From Micromonosporaceae bacterium (GTDB lineage Bacteria > Actinomycetota > Actinomycetes > Mycobacteriales > Micromonosporaceae), in contig JAHRHA010000009.1 of the NCBI GenBank assembly GCA_020027875.1, positions 1-64,000 of the forward strand: 64,000 nucleotides of DNA, written 5' to 3'. This document shows, piece after piece, positions 16,146 to 24,347 of the stretch. The stretch's first letter is position 1, and each line of letters begins with the position of its first letter. The translations under genes were made by a program, and so were the position numbers. The notes below the pieces were generated by a model that was not told where the DNA came from, made no database searches, and saw only the letters and a program-made list of their open reading frames with translations.

Positions 16146-16537
16146 TCCGGCGCGGGCGCGTCCATGATCGGGCGTACCTCGATCGGCTTAGCCGTCGCCT
16201 TCCCGCCCGGCCCCGGCGCCGCGGACGTCCGGGCCGCGATTTCGATCGCCCGCTGCTCACTGTCGACGTCGACCATCCAGAATCCGGCGAGGAACTCCTT
16301 GGCCTCGGGGTAGACCCCGTCGGTGATGACCGGAGCGTTGACACCGTCACTGGTGACCACCTTGGCCGCCTGCGGACCGGCGAGCTTCTCGGTGGCCAGC
16401 AGCTCACCGGACTCGGCCAGCTCCTGATAGATCTGCTGCATGTGCGCCCAGCTGGCCTTGACCTCATCGGGCGTGTACGCGCGCTCTGGCGGCAGGTCGT
16501 CTTGCGATGACTGGGTCATCATTATCAGGTACTTCAT
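16139..16537 (-). CDS. YCII-related (DGPF) protein, ECF42 partner
   Basis: 132 residues from the ATG at 16537, preceded by GGAGGAGC. It begins MKYLIMMTQSS and contains FLAGFWMVDVDSEQRAIEIAAR, the ferredoxin-like fold of the YCII/DGPF family. These proteins are frequent targets or partners of ECF42 sigma factors; the biochemical role is not settled. It overlaps the sigma factor start, giving a two-gene operon. Confidence 0.88.
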   Translation of the reverse strand: MKYLIMMTQSSQDDLPPERAYTPDEVKASWAHMQQIYQELAESGELLATEKLAGPQAAKVVTSDGVNAPVITDGVYPEAKEFLAGFWMVDVDSEQRAIEIAARTSAAPGPGGKATAKPIEVRPIMDAPAPEW

Positions 16538-16656
16538 CGTGATGCTCCTCCTGGCGTGCGCCCGTTCAGGCGCTCTCACCATAAGGTCGGAGCCGACCTT
16601 GAGTCCTGGACATCGATCTGTGCACCGCCGATCAAGGCAGTCGGGACAGCTGCGTG

Positions 16657-16896
16657 TCAGCGGTGTTGCTGTGATTGTTTGCGGCGCGATGGTGTGCCGT
16701 TCTCGACGTGGTGCTTGAGGTCATCGAGCAGGTGCCGGCCGTCACGGGAGACACGGGCGAGGATGACGGTGCGGGCGATCCGGCCGAGGATGCCGCGGGT
16801 GGCGAACTCGGCCGCGACGTCGACCCGGCACCGGCCGGCGGCTAGCGCGATGACGGTCCAGGTGTTGCGGGCGTCGGCGATGTCCCAGCCGAACAA
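16657..16896 (-). pseudogene. SRPBCC protein, C-terminal fragment
   Basis: The frame encodes NTWTVIALAAGRCRVDVAAEFATRGILGRIARTVILARVSRDGRHLLDDLKHHVE, typical of the last strands and long helix of an SRPBCC protein. The N-terminus is replaced at about 16896 by sequence belonging to another gene fragment on the opposite strand. Confidence 0.5.
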
Positions 16897-17259
16897 CTAC
16901 CGGCAGAAATCGGCCGCCTTGCCGCTCTCGGCCGCGCTGAGGTTTAACCACATGCGGGTATGCCAGATGGCCGACGGGCAGCAGGTCCACGAGAGGATCA
17001 GCGACAATTCTGCCGAGCAACGCAGCTTCCGGTTCGAGCACGTCCGCCTCCCACTTCCGGTGCGGCGCTCCGGCGAAACATTGACCGCGACCCCCGGCCA
17101 CGAAACGCATACCGCTACCGCCACCCTGCGCACGACCTTCGAACCACTCGACCCGATCGGCGCCGACGAACTAACCGGCATGATCCGAGGCGCGTTCCAG
17201 CAGTCGCTGGAATCGCTGCGCCGCTTCGTCGAGGACAAGCTCCCTGGGATGCCAGCTGA
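16897..17259 (+). pseudogene. SRPBCC-like protein, C-terminal fragment
   Basis: The frame reads HMRVCQMADGQQVHERISDNSAEQRSFRFEHV. It continues with RLPLPVRRSGETLTATPG and TATLRTTFEPLDPIGADELTGMIRGAFQQSLESLRRFVED, looking like strands followed by the C-terminal helix of a START/SRPBCC domain. No fitting start lies upstream, where the opposite-strand fragment begins. Recognition rests on pattern only. Confidence 0.4.
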
Positions 17260-17288
17260 GCGTCGTTGGACATGCGAGGCTGGTCCAC

Positions 17289-17561
17289 ATGGTGGGCTTC
17301 AGCGGACGCGTACGCCAATGGCGAGACGACAAGCCCGGCGGGCTTGCCGTGGTCGACATACCCGCAGACCTGGTTGCCGCCCTCGGCGGCCGTCGGCAGA
17401 TGCGAGTGACCGGCAACCTCAACGGAGCACCGTTCACCGGGAGCACGATGCTCGTTGCAGGCGACGGCCTGTGCGTCGGCGTCAGAAAGGCGGCGCTAGA
17501 GGCTGCCAACGCTGCGATCGGCGACGAGGTCCAGCTGTCCATCGCGGCCACGTCATCGTGA
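17289..17561 (+). CDS. DUF1905 domain protein
   Basis: 90 residues, matching the length of a single DUF1905 barrel: FSGRVRQWRDDKPGGLAVVDIPADLVAALGG, then RVTGNLNGAPFTGSTMLV and a closing GDEVQLSI. Such proteins stand alone or precede a YdeI-like domain; their role is not established. There is no strong ribosome site, and it follows an SRPBCC fragment, so expression is uncertain. Confidence 0.65.
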   Translation: MVGFSGRVRQWRDDKPGGLAVVDIPADLVAALGGRRQMRVTGNLNGAPFTGSTMLVAGDGLCVGVRKAALEAANAAIGDEVQLSIAATSS

Positions 17562-17668
17562 ATCCTCCGGCCCGGTAGCGGGTAGGCGACCAAGTCGACC
17601 ACGCGTGGCATGGGCCCGTGGTCGTTGCATCGAGTGAACCTTCGCCCACCCTTCTCGGCGACCCAACA

Positions 17669-18232
17669 TCAGATGAAGTCGACACACGAGCACAAGACCC
17701 GCTGCACGTCGACTGGACCAAACAAGCCGGCGACGCCATGTTCAGCCGCCAACCGACCACCGAGTACGAGGCCGTCTTGGCTCGTCCGTAGCCGATCAAG
17801 CAGCCGGCAAGGAGTACGAGGACAGCGGCAGCCATGGCGGTCATGCATCGCCTCCCTTTGCTCGAGCAGGGCGGCGGTCTCAGGGTCGAACGCAAGGCCC
17901 ATCTACCCGGGCGGCACCTCCAGGCCGTCCGCGATCCGCACGAACAACTGGTACGCCGCGACCTGGCGGCCCTTGAGGATCTCGTGGATCTCGCTCTGCG
18001 ACTGACCCGTCCGAGCCGCGATCGCACGCTGCGAGACACCATGACGCTGCAGCAGCCGGTACACGCCGGCCATGTCATGCACCGCCAACAGGACTCGCAT
18101 GTCCAATCGCTCCCACACACTCGGGTTGATCTCCGTACGAGGCAGAGGCACCCGGCGGCGCCTCACGTTCGCCGGTAGCCAGAAGTACAGACGTTCTGAC
18201 GGATGTCTTGGGCTATTCGGTACGTTCTGCAC
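17669..18232 (-). pseudogene. XRE-type regulator, module 3 (nonsense)
   Basis: This is the third homologue of the gene at 2578-2970, starting with GTG at 18232. The HTH is intact (HGVSQRAIAARTGQSQSEIHEIL). Then LEVPPG-stop-MGLAFDPETAALL replaces the family LEVPRGWMGLAFD. TGG for Trp has become TAG at about 17903-17905. The truncated product keeps the whole HTH, so some DNA binding is possible. Downstream a small frame (about 17836) starts MTAMAAAVLVLLAGCLIGYG, one hydrophobic segment of unknown status. Confidence 0.75.
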
Positions 18233-18235
18233 GGG

Positions 18236-18295
18236 CGGAGGCTCCTTCTCCGTCAAGGCCCGGGGAGCACGGTGCTGCTAACACCGCCCCGGGCC
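18236..18295. promoter_or_regulatory. Double hairpin at 5' end of XRE copy, module 3
   Basis: Hairpin 1 is CGGAG (18236-18240) with CTCCG (18248-18252); the loop differs from copies 1 and 2. Hairpin 2 has the outer arms GGCCCGGGG (18257-18265) and CCCCGGGCC (18287-18295) and the inner arms CGGTG (18270-18274) and CACCG (18282-18286). Relative to copy 1 the outer T-A pair is C-G here: a compensatory change. Confidence 0.7.
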
Positions 18296-18408
18296 CCAAC
18301 ATGGGTCAACTTGCTGATCACGAAGCGGCGCAACGATGACCAGCGTGGTCGGAGGCGAACGTGGCGGTGCCGACCGCACGGAGGCTGGACCGACCATCGG
18401 CTAGCTGA

Positions 18409-18435
18409 TTCCAAAAAACTGGGCAATAATTGGAA
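18409..18435. promoter_or_regulatory. Inverted-repeat operator upstream of HTH antitoxin, module 3
   Basis: TTCCAA (18409-18414) and TTGGAA (18430-18435) are separated by 15 nt that contain GGGCAATAA. This matches the placement and spacing of the module 2 repeat at 6272-6302, although the arm sequences differ. It lies about 30 bp before the antitoxin start. Confidence 0.6.
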
Positions 18436-18465
18436 CCACCGCCGAGATGGAAGGGGGCGACAGTC

Positions 18466-18933
18466 ATGACCATTGCGGTCGAGGAACAACGGGTCCGCAA
18501 CCTGTGGGAGCGGATAGAGACGGTCGAAGACGTCGCCAACAGCCTTCCCGAAGGCGACGAGCGGCGTGCGCGCCTGCTCCGTGTGTCGAATGCAACTCTC
18601 GCCGAAGAGGCGACTATCCGGCCAGTGATCGCCGCCAAACTGCTCGGTCTTAGCGTCAAGACCGTCACCGCCTGGGCCAACCGGGGCGTACTCACCATCG
18701 CCCAACGAGAGCCCGTGCTGATGCTCGACATCGAGAGCGTTCACGAAGTCAGTCATCTGATTCGACAACTGCGCGCACTGGGCAAGGGCCGCGACCTGCT
18801 CGACGAGGTATGGCGTCGCCTCAACGATCAAGCACTGATCGAGAGCGACGACTTCCAAGAGAGGCTCGCCCAGATGCGGCGCGGGGAAGGCATCGTCCTG
18901 TACGACCCTTCCACCGACACCGACAGGCGGTGA
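18466..18933 (+). CDS. HTH antitoxin-like protein (module 3)
   Basis: 155 residues from the ATG at 18466, after AAGGGGG. It is clearly homologous along its whole length to the gene at 6328-6795. It shares MT(L/I)AVEEQR, EDVANSLP, GDERR, the HTH (VIAAKLLGLSVKTVTAWANRGVLTIAQ) and the ending LIESDDFQERLAQMRRGE. It remains intact although its toxin is deleted, a common outcome because an antitoxin alone is harmless. Confidence 0.72.
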   Translation: MTIAVEEQRVRNLWERIETVEDVANSLPEGDERRARLLRVSNATLAEEATIRPVIAAKLLGLSVKTVTAWANRGVLTIAQREPVLMLDIESVHEVSHLIRQLRALGKGRDLLDEVWRRLNDQALIESDDFQERLAQMRRGEGIVLYDPSTDTDRR

Positions 18934-18942
18934 CTCCTCCGA

Positions 18943-19158
18943 GTGCCACAGGTACGGGCAACGGCCCGCGCCCAGCAGCAGATCGCAGCACTGAACCGCC
19001 GTGACAGACCGCAATTCGACGCGTTCGTGATCGACGTGGGCCGTCACGGCTGCAGCGCGCTGGCGTATCGGCTCAGCGGCGCCACACCGATCAACCACGT
19101 GCTTGCACAGCAGGTGCCGCTGAGGCCGCACAGGTATCTGAGGTTCCTCGGCGACTGA
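18943..19158 (+). pseudogene. RelE/ParE-like toxin, internally deleted (module 3)
   Basis: It starts with GTG at 18943, 9 bp after the antitoxin stop. ARAQQQIAALNRRDRPQFDAFVIDVGRHGC, then LAYRLSGATPINHV matches the module 2 toxin. After NHVLAQQ the conserved KHLRxxLRVVVxFE region and the whole C-terminus are gone; the frame ends within a few residues. The product, 71 residues against about 147, should be inactive. Confidence 0.65.
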
Positions 19159-19161
19159 CCC

Positions 19162-19261
19162 CAAGATCCGGACTATTTGCGGAATGACCTTGGTTGATCG
19201 GATCTTGATGAGGGGTACAACCGCAGGTAGAGCGCACAGTGACTGTCCAATTAGGAGCGCC
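19162..19261 (+). repeat. Right-end block, copy 3
   Basis: Homologous to 3903-4002. CAAGATCCG pairs with CGGATCTTG, followed by the conserved ggaatgaccttggt and a tgaccgtcc-like part (tgactgtcc). It begins just after the toxin remnant and runs into the tRNA-Arg 3' duplicate at 19262, as in copy 1. Confidence 0.75.
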
Positions 19262-19302
19262 TTCCTAAACGTGTTTCGCAGGTTCAAATCCTGCCGGGGC
19301 AC
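19262..19302 (+). repeat. Partial tRNA-Arg 3' duplicate (att core, right copy)
   Basis: It matches the tRNA-Arg 3' half from the anticodon loop to the acceptor end with two one-base gaps and two substitutions. It is more diverged than the copy at 4003, so it is probably older. I take it as the outer right border of the tRNA-Arg island. Confidence 0.75.
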
Positions 19303-19450
19303 GCAGGTCAGAGCAATGATCAACAGACATTGACGTCGGCCGTGAACCCGCGGGCGTTGGAGATGCGGCCCCTGCACGACGCATCCACCGGAGCGGCCTC
19401 TACCATCTCGCGCAGGACCGGTCTAGTGTCCCCCAGGTAAGCCCGAAAGA

Positions 19451-20038
19451 TCACCTCTCGGCGGACTCGTGGTTCGCTTCGGGCAAGGTGGGGTGGTCGG
19501 TCGGGTAGAGGCCGGCGGCGAAGCCGAAAACAGTGTCGCCGGAGCGCGGCAGCTGTGTGAACTCACGGATGAGCGTCTCGACGCGCTGCCAGAACTGCGC
19601 CGCCAGCGGCGCGGGGATGCGTGCATGTCGGATCGTCGTGTAGAGCTTGTCCGCCTCATGGGCTGGGACCGACTCGGCGGCCGCCACGGAGAGACCGTTG
19701 ATGCACACGGGTGTCTCGGTGTCGCCCGGGCGCCTGACCACGCCCACGTAGATGGTGCGTCCGGTGCGTCCGTAGTACCGCTCGTCGATGGCGCGCACCC
19801 GCCTAGTGCGCACGACGCGGAGCATCCCCGCCTGGACCAGCACGTTGACGTGGTGAGCGACCGTGCTCTTCGGGCGGTCAACTGCGGCGGCCAGCTCGGC
19901 CACGGTCGCTGCCCGCTCGAGCACTAGATCGAGGATTGTGGTCCGCAGCGGGTCGGCGATCGCCCGAAGCTGGGTGGGTGTCGCCACCTCGACCGTGTCG
20001 GGAAGATCGTAGTCGGGGACGTTCGTATTGCTCGACAT
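19451..20038 (-). CDS. ArsR-like winged-helix regulator
   Basis: 195 residues. The N-terminal half is a winged helix: LRAIADPLRTTILDLVLERAATVAELAAAV, then RPKSTVAHHVNVLVQAGML and the wing VVRTRRVRAIDERYYGRTGRTIYV. The C-terminal half, of about 90 residues, is helical and may sense a ligand. It is divergent from the dienelactone hydrolase gene at 20128, and the two starts are 89 bp apart. The gap contains an AT-rich tctatagtattgg segment suited to a promoter, so it probably controls that gene. Confidence 0.82.
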   Translation of the reverse strand: MSSNTNVPDYDLPDTVEVATPTQLRAIADPLRTTILDLVLERAATVAELAAAVDRPKSTVAHHVNVLVQAGMLRVVRTRRVRAIDERYYGRTGRTIYVGVVRRPGDTETPVCINGLSVAAAESVPAHEADKLYTTIRHARIPAPLAAQFWQRVETLIREFTQLPRSGDTVFGFAAGLYPTDHPTLPEANHESAER

Positions 20039-20127
20039 TTGTGGAACAGTCTATAGTATTGGAGTGTTCGCAGCAAGATCCGAAGGGACGCTCGCACAGG
20101 TTGCCCGTCCAAGACTAAGGGGGCCCC

Positions 20128-20706
20128 ATGGCTGAGGTGTTGTTGTTTCACCACGCGCAGGGTCTGACGTCGGGGGTGCTGGCCTTCGCGGACGAACTTC
20201 GACAGGCCGGGCACACCGTGCACACGCCGGACGTCTACAACGGCCGTACCTTCGAGAGCCTGGACGATGGTCTGGCTTATGCCCGAGAAATCGGCTTCGG
20301 CGAGCTTCTCGAGCGCGGAGTACGGGCCGCGGACGGCCTACCCAGCGAGCTCGTCTATGCCGGCTTCTCCCTCGGGGTGATGCCGGCCCAGAAGTTGGCC
20401 CAGACCCGGTCGGGAGCCCGAGGCGCGCTACTGTTGGAATCCTGCGCCCCGACCTCGGAGTTCGGTTCTTCCTGGCCAGCTGACCTGCCTGTGCAGATCC
20501 ACGGCATGGACGCGGACCCGTTCTTCGCGGAAGAGGGCGGCGATATCGACTCCGCCCGCGCGCTCGTCGAGTCGGCCGAGCACGCGGAACTCTTTCTCTA
20601 CCCCGGTGATCACCACCTGTTCACCGATTCCAGCCTGTCGTCCTACGACGCCGAAGCTGCCGCACTACTGAGGAAGCGCGTGCTCGACTTTCTCACCACC
20701 CGCTGA
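20128..20706 (+). CDS. Dienelactone hydrolase family protein
   Basis: 192 residues, an alpha/beta hydrolase of the small DLH type. It begins MAEVLLFHHAQGLTSGVLAFADELRQAGHTVHTPDVYNG. The nucleophile elbow appears as YAGFSLGV, with Ser in place of the DLH Cys. Later elements are VQIHGMDADPFF (acid) and YPGDHHLFTD (His). The start is the ATG after AAGGGGG. The substrate is unknown; an ester or lactone is likely. Regulation is probably by the divergent ArsR-like protein. Confidence 0.85.
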   Translation: MAEVLLFHHAQGLTSGVLAFADELRQAGHTVHTPDVYNGRTFESLDDGLAYAREIGFGELLERGVRAADGLPSELVYAGFSLGVMPAQKLAQTRSGARGALLLESCAPTSEFGSSWPADLPVQIHGMDADPFFAEEGGDIDSARALVESAEHAELFLYPGDHHLFTDSSLSSYDAEAAALLRKRVLDFLTTR

Positions 20707-20713
20707 CGGGCGC

Positions 20714-20986
20714 ATGCTGGGCAGCGTGCGCCGACTGACTCGCGACGAGGCGCGCCGAATCGCCATCCGGGCGCAGCTGCTCGACGCCCGACGGCCCCAT
20801 AACCTGCTGACGGTGGTCGACCAGCTGACATTCCTGCAACTGGACCCCACGGACGCGGTGACGCCCAGTGCGGACCTCGTGCGCGCACCGAGACGTACGC
20901 TTCACCCGCGACATGACCGCCGCGGTCCGCGCCGAACTGAGGCGCTTGCGCAGTGGCCGGGTCTCGACCACGTCCGCTTCGCGTGA
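20714..20986 (+). pseudogene. AlkZ/YcaQ-type DNA glycosylase, N-terminal fragment
   Basis: The frame opens VRRLTRDEARRIAIRAQLLDARRP, then LLTVVDQLTFLQLDPTDAVTPSADLV. This is the start of the winged-helix DNA glycosylase family that includes YcaQ/AlkZ, normally about 370-400 residues. After SADLV the sequence no longer fits and the frame ends. The rest has been deleted up to the methylase-like gene. Confidence 0.6.
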
Positions 20987-21022
20987 CCCGAACGGATCCA
21001 CGGCCCGGCCGGCTGCCCGAAC

Positions 21023-22618
21023 TCACGTGCCGATTTCGTCGGGGACGAAGGCACCCGAGGTCAGGCCGTACACGGCCGTTCGGACAGCACCTGTGGCCTT
21101 CGCGGCGACGCCGTCGATCTCATCGGTGACCGCAATGAGCCGGCGGAAGGCGTCGCCGTAACGGCGCTGCTCGGCTAGCGGCACCCGCGGGATGCGGGCA
21201 CGGCGCAGATCTAGTCGCAATGTGCCGCCGAGCGTGCCGCCGGCAGTGCGTCGGTTGGCCTCCGAACGCAAGAAGCAAGCGAGGAAGTACGGGTCGAGCA
21301 GGTCCTGGTCGCAGCGAATCACCTCGGCCGCGGCACGGTCCGGGTCAGCCACCATTGGTTTGGCGACGACCGCTGCGTCGAACCGGTTTGGCCCACTGGG
21401 GACAACAACATCACCGACCTTCAGCTCGCCGCCTCTATCTACAAACGCGATAGCGCCAGCGCGGAGCAGATCCATGACGGTGGTCAGTGGAAACGTCACT
21501 GGCTCGTTGTTGCGTCGAAACGCCGGCAGCTTGGCGTCCAGCGTCCTAACTGACTTGGCCAAGCCCGCGCGCAGTCGGGCGTACTCACCGCTCACATCCC
21601 GCGCTGGCGGCTCGATGTGCCGTGCAGGCACCAGCAGTACGTCCTCGTCGAGTAGTTCGATCGACGGCACCTCCCGGGTGAGCGTGTCGTCGTCGTACAC
21701 CGCCCGCCACTCCTCGGCATTGGTCGGGATCTCGTCGTGCTCCACATCGGTGAGGTCCACCAGCCGGACCGTATAGTTAGGACGGTCTACGGGCCGCCGT
21801 AGCATCCAGATCTGCCACGGTCCGGCCGTCCGACGAGCGAACCGTTCAGGCATCGCAACCACCTGGTCCAGGACTCCCGCACGCAGTAGGTCGGACCGGA
21901 TCCGGCGCCCGGAGGAGCGCACCGACGCGGCGTACGGCATGGGCATGATCGCGTGGCCGCCCGGTCTTGCGTACGAGTAGCAGGCCTGCAGCCAGGCCAG
22001 GTTTGGGTCGACGGCGTGTGGTGGTCCGAACTCCCACGGCAGTTCGAGACTGGACTCCTCCAGCTGCCGCGACCGGCCAGGTGCCTGACAGATCACCAGG
22101 TCGGCCGCGCCTCGGTAGCGAGCCAGCGCGTCTGCCTCGAACGGGGACCCGACGGCGATCTCCGCGTCGCGCCGCCCGACGCTGGCGAGCGCGCGGGTAG
22201 CCACTCCCACGTTGGTCGGGTAGGCATCCTGCCCGACCAATCGCACGGATGACCCCAGTCGCTGTGCCGCGGCGACGAGCATCTGGCCCGGGCCGCATGC
22301 GGGATCCAGGACCACGCCCCGCCGTAGCGGCGGAAGCAACCCCGCGACCACATCGGCTAGATCTTCGTGCGTTCCTCCGGTGAGGCGAGTGGGTGTCGAG
22401 CCCCTCGCCAGCGTCGCATCGCCTCCCGGGTCAACGAGTTTGCCGTTGTCACGGAGCCAGGCCTCGACCTCCGGCAGCGGGAACGTTGGGCTCGTCGGCG
22501 GGCCGCCAACAGGGTCAGGGAAGTCGGCATGTCGGCGTCGCCAGTTGGACACCGCCGCTCGCCCCACACCCGCGAGCCGGGCGATGTCGGCCGCCTTGAT
22601 TTCGTCGTTCGCCGGCAT
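21023..22618 (-). CDS. N6-adenine DNA methylase-like protein with degenerate motif IV
   Basis: 531 residues from the ATG at 22618, after GGTGAG. Residues 8-50 are a helix-turn-helix (IKAADIARLAGVGRAAVSNW, then TFPLPEVEAWL). The SAM-binding motif I is present (VVLDPACGPGQM, residues 102-113). At the position of catalytic motif IV, (N/D/S)PP(Y/F), the sequence is ADLVICQAPG (residues 172-181), so methyl transfer is doubtful. The C-terminal 150 residues resemble a type I S-like specificity or target-recognition region (LKVGDVVVPSG, DPYFLACFLRS, PLAEQRRYGDAF). It is divergent from a VWA gene. It may act as a DNA-binding regulator or part of a defence module rather than a modifying enzyme. Confidence 0.75.
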   Translation of the reverse strand: MPANDEIKAADIARLAGVGRAAVSNWRRRHADFPDPVGGPPTSPTFPLPEVEAWLRDNGKLVDPGGDATLARGSTPTRLTGGTHEDLADVVAGLLPPLRRGVVLDPACGPGQMLVAAAQRLGSSVRLVGQDAYPTNVGVATRALASVGRRDAEIAVGSPFEADALARYRGAADLVICQAPGRSRQLEESSLELPWEFGPPHAVDPNLAWLQACYSYARPGGHAIMPMPYAASVRSSGRRIRSDLLRAGVLDQVVAMPERFARRTAGPWQIWMLRRPVDRPNYTVRLVDLTDVEHDEIPTNAEEWRAVYDDDTLTREVPSIELLDEDVLLVPARHIEPPARDVSGEYARLRAGLAKSVRTLDAKLPAFRRNNEPVTFPLTTVMDLLRAGAIAFVDRGGELKVGDVVVPSGPNRFDAAVVAKPMVADPDRAAAEVIRCDQDLLDPYFLACFLRSEANRRTAGGTLGGTLRLDLRRARIPRVPLAEQRRYGDAFRRLIAVTDEIDGVAAKATGAVRTAVYGLTSGAFVPDEIGT

Positions 22619-22698
22619 TCTCACCTCACACTGCGTTGCGAACACGGTACACGAATCCAGTCATTCACAAGCGAATCCTCCCTCGCAACGTCGCGGTT

Positions 22699-22731
22699 TG
22701 TGAACTGGTATCAGTCTGTATACTGTTCACA
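22699..22731. promoter_or_regulatory. Inverted repeat in methylase/VWA divergent promoter
   Basis: TGTGAAC (22699-22705) and GTTCACA (22725-22731) flank a 19-nt centre containing GTATAC. They lie 32 bp before the VWA start and about 80 bp before the methylase-like start. A related ttcaca occurs at 22663-22668. The HTH of the methylase-like protein is a candidate binder. Confidence 0.5.
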
Positions 22732-22762
22732 GAAGCCCAGTTCAGCCAAGGAGGAGCACACG

Positions 22763-24103
22763 ATGCACATCACGGCACACTTGGACGTCGACGTTGTGGC
22801 AGTAGAGACCACCGACGAGGTCGCCGTACTCGTAGAACTCACCGCACCCTCGGCGGCGCCGGGACCCGACAACGCGCCTCGACCACCGCGGACGCTTCAG
22901 GTCGTGCTCGACCGCAGCGGCTCCATGGCCGGAGACCGGCTCAACGGGGCCATCACCGCGCTCCTCGCCCTAGTCGACAGGCTCGACCCGACCGACAACT
23001 TCGGCCTGGTCGCATTCGACGACCGGGTCGAGCTGACCGTGCCCGCAGGCCCGTTGACCGACAAGCCGGCCGTGAAACGTGCCATCGCCGCGATCGATGC
23101 GCGGAGCAGTACTGACCTCTCTGCCGGCTATGTACGCGGGGTGCAGGAGGCCCGTCGAGTCGCCGGCAAAGGCGACGCGCCGAACGGAGCCGGGGCGTCC
23201 GTACTCATCATCAGCGACGGACACGCCAACGCCGGTGTCACCGATCCCGGCAGGCTGGCAGACATCGCCGCCGAGGCTCGGCGCAACGGTGTGACCACGT
23301 CCGCGTTGGGCTATGGGCTTGGCTTCGACGAGCGCATCATGTCTGCGCTGGCTCGTGGCGGCGCAGGCAACGAGCTCTTCGCCGAGGAACCTGACACTGC
23401 GATCGCGTTGATCGCCGACGAGGTAGAGGGCCTGCTCTCGTTGACCGCTCAGGCGGCATCGGTGCACGTCCGCCTCTCGAAGCACGTACGGCGCGTACAG
23501 GTAGTCAACGACCTGCCGGTCTCGACAACCGGAGACGGCGTGATCGCCGAACTTGGCAGCTTCTACGCGGACGAGACGCGAAAGCTCCTCCTCGTGTTTG
23601 ACGTTCCCGCGCTGGCCGCGCTTGGCCTGACCGAAGTTGGCACGCTGGAGTTCACATACGTCGAGCTACCCGCGCTCAAGGAGCACACGGTCACGGTGCC
23701 GCTACACGTCAACGTGGTGCCCGGTGACCAGGCCGCAGGGCGCATTCCCGACCCGGTGGTGCGTACCGAGCTGATCTATCAGCGCGTGCAGCACGCCAAG
23801 CGGCGCGCCTCGAGCCACCTCATCGAGGGCGACACCGATGCGGCCCTGGCCGACATTCGCGAGGCACGGGCGCTCGTGACGGCAACGCTCGCCACGGACC
23901 CGCCCGCGCCGCTCGCCGCCGACTTCACCGAGGAGGCGGCGACCCTGGACTACCTGGCCCAACAGACCGAGTACGGCGCGACCGCCCGCGCCTCGAAATA
24001 CGCCTCGATGGACTGGTCACACAAGTCGGCCAAGCGTGGTCGGCTACGCCCACCGCAGCCGCGACCCAGCGACGCGCCGACAGATCCCCACGACCCGCGG
24101 TGA
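22763..24103 (+). CDS. VWA domain protein
   Basis: 446 residues from the ATG at 22763 with AGGAGG upstream. A von Willebrand factor A domain spans about 44-220. It has the MIDAS motif D50-R-S-G-S, a later TDLSAG and IISDGHANAG. No signal peptide or transmembrane segment is seen, so it is cytosolic. The region 230-350 is rich in strands, and a helical tail ends in a Pro-rich stretch. Cytosolic VWA proteins often act as scaffolds in stress or defence modules; its pairing with the divergent methylase-like gene suggests a joint role. Confidence 0.85.
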   Translation: MHITAHLDVDVVAVETTDEVAVLVELTAPSAAPGPDNAPRPPRTLQVVLDRSGSMAGDRLNGAITALLALVDRLDPTDNFGLVAFDDRVELTVPAGPLTDKPAVKRAIAAIDARSSTDLSAGYVRGVQEARRVAGKGDAPNGAGASVLIISDGHANAGVTDPGRLADIAAEARRNGVTTSALGYGLGFDERIMSALARGGAGNELFAEEPDTAIALIADEVEGLLSLTAQAASVHVRLSKHVRRVQVVNDLPVSTTGDGVIAELGSFYADETRKLLLVFDVPALAALGLTEVGTLEFTYVELPALKEHTVTVPLHVNVVPGDQAAGRIPDPVVRTELIYQRVQHAKRRASSHLIEGDTDAALADIREARALVTATLATDPPAPLAADFTEEAATLDYLAQQTEYGATARASKYASMDWSHKSAKRGRLRPPQPRPSDAPTDPHDPR

Positions 24104-24347
24104 CCGACACAATGCCGGCGGGCGGGGTGGCCGGCTACCTCGCCCGCACGATGGCCGCGGCGCGGTCTGCTACCTGCGGCTGCGACCGCACCTGACCGGC
24201 GCCCGCGATTGACCCGTCAGCCGTCACGTGCGCCACGAGACGGCGGTCCGCAGCAAAGAAGTCGTGCGGCAAGGGTGTCTCCAATTGATCGAAGTCGTTG
24301 TTCTTGAGCCATGCCCCGAACCTGGCCAGGCGACTAGAATTCGATCG

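Noticed and set aside
17482-17836. Small membrane protein beginning MTAMAAAVLVLLAGC downstream of XRE copy 3
   Set aside because: One hydrophobic segment is visible, but the rest is antisense to the DUF1905 region and the matching spot in copy 1 is not open in the same frame.
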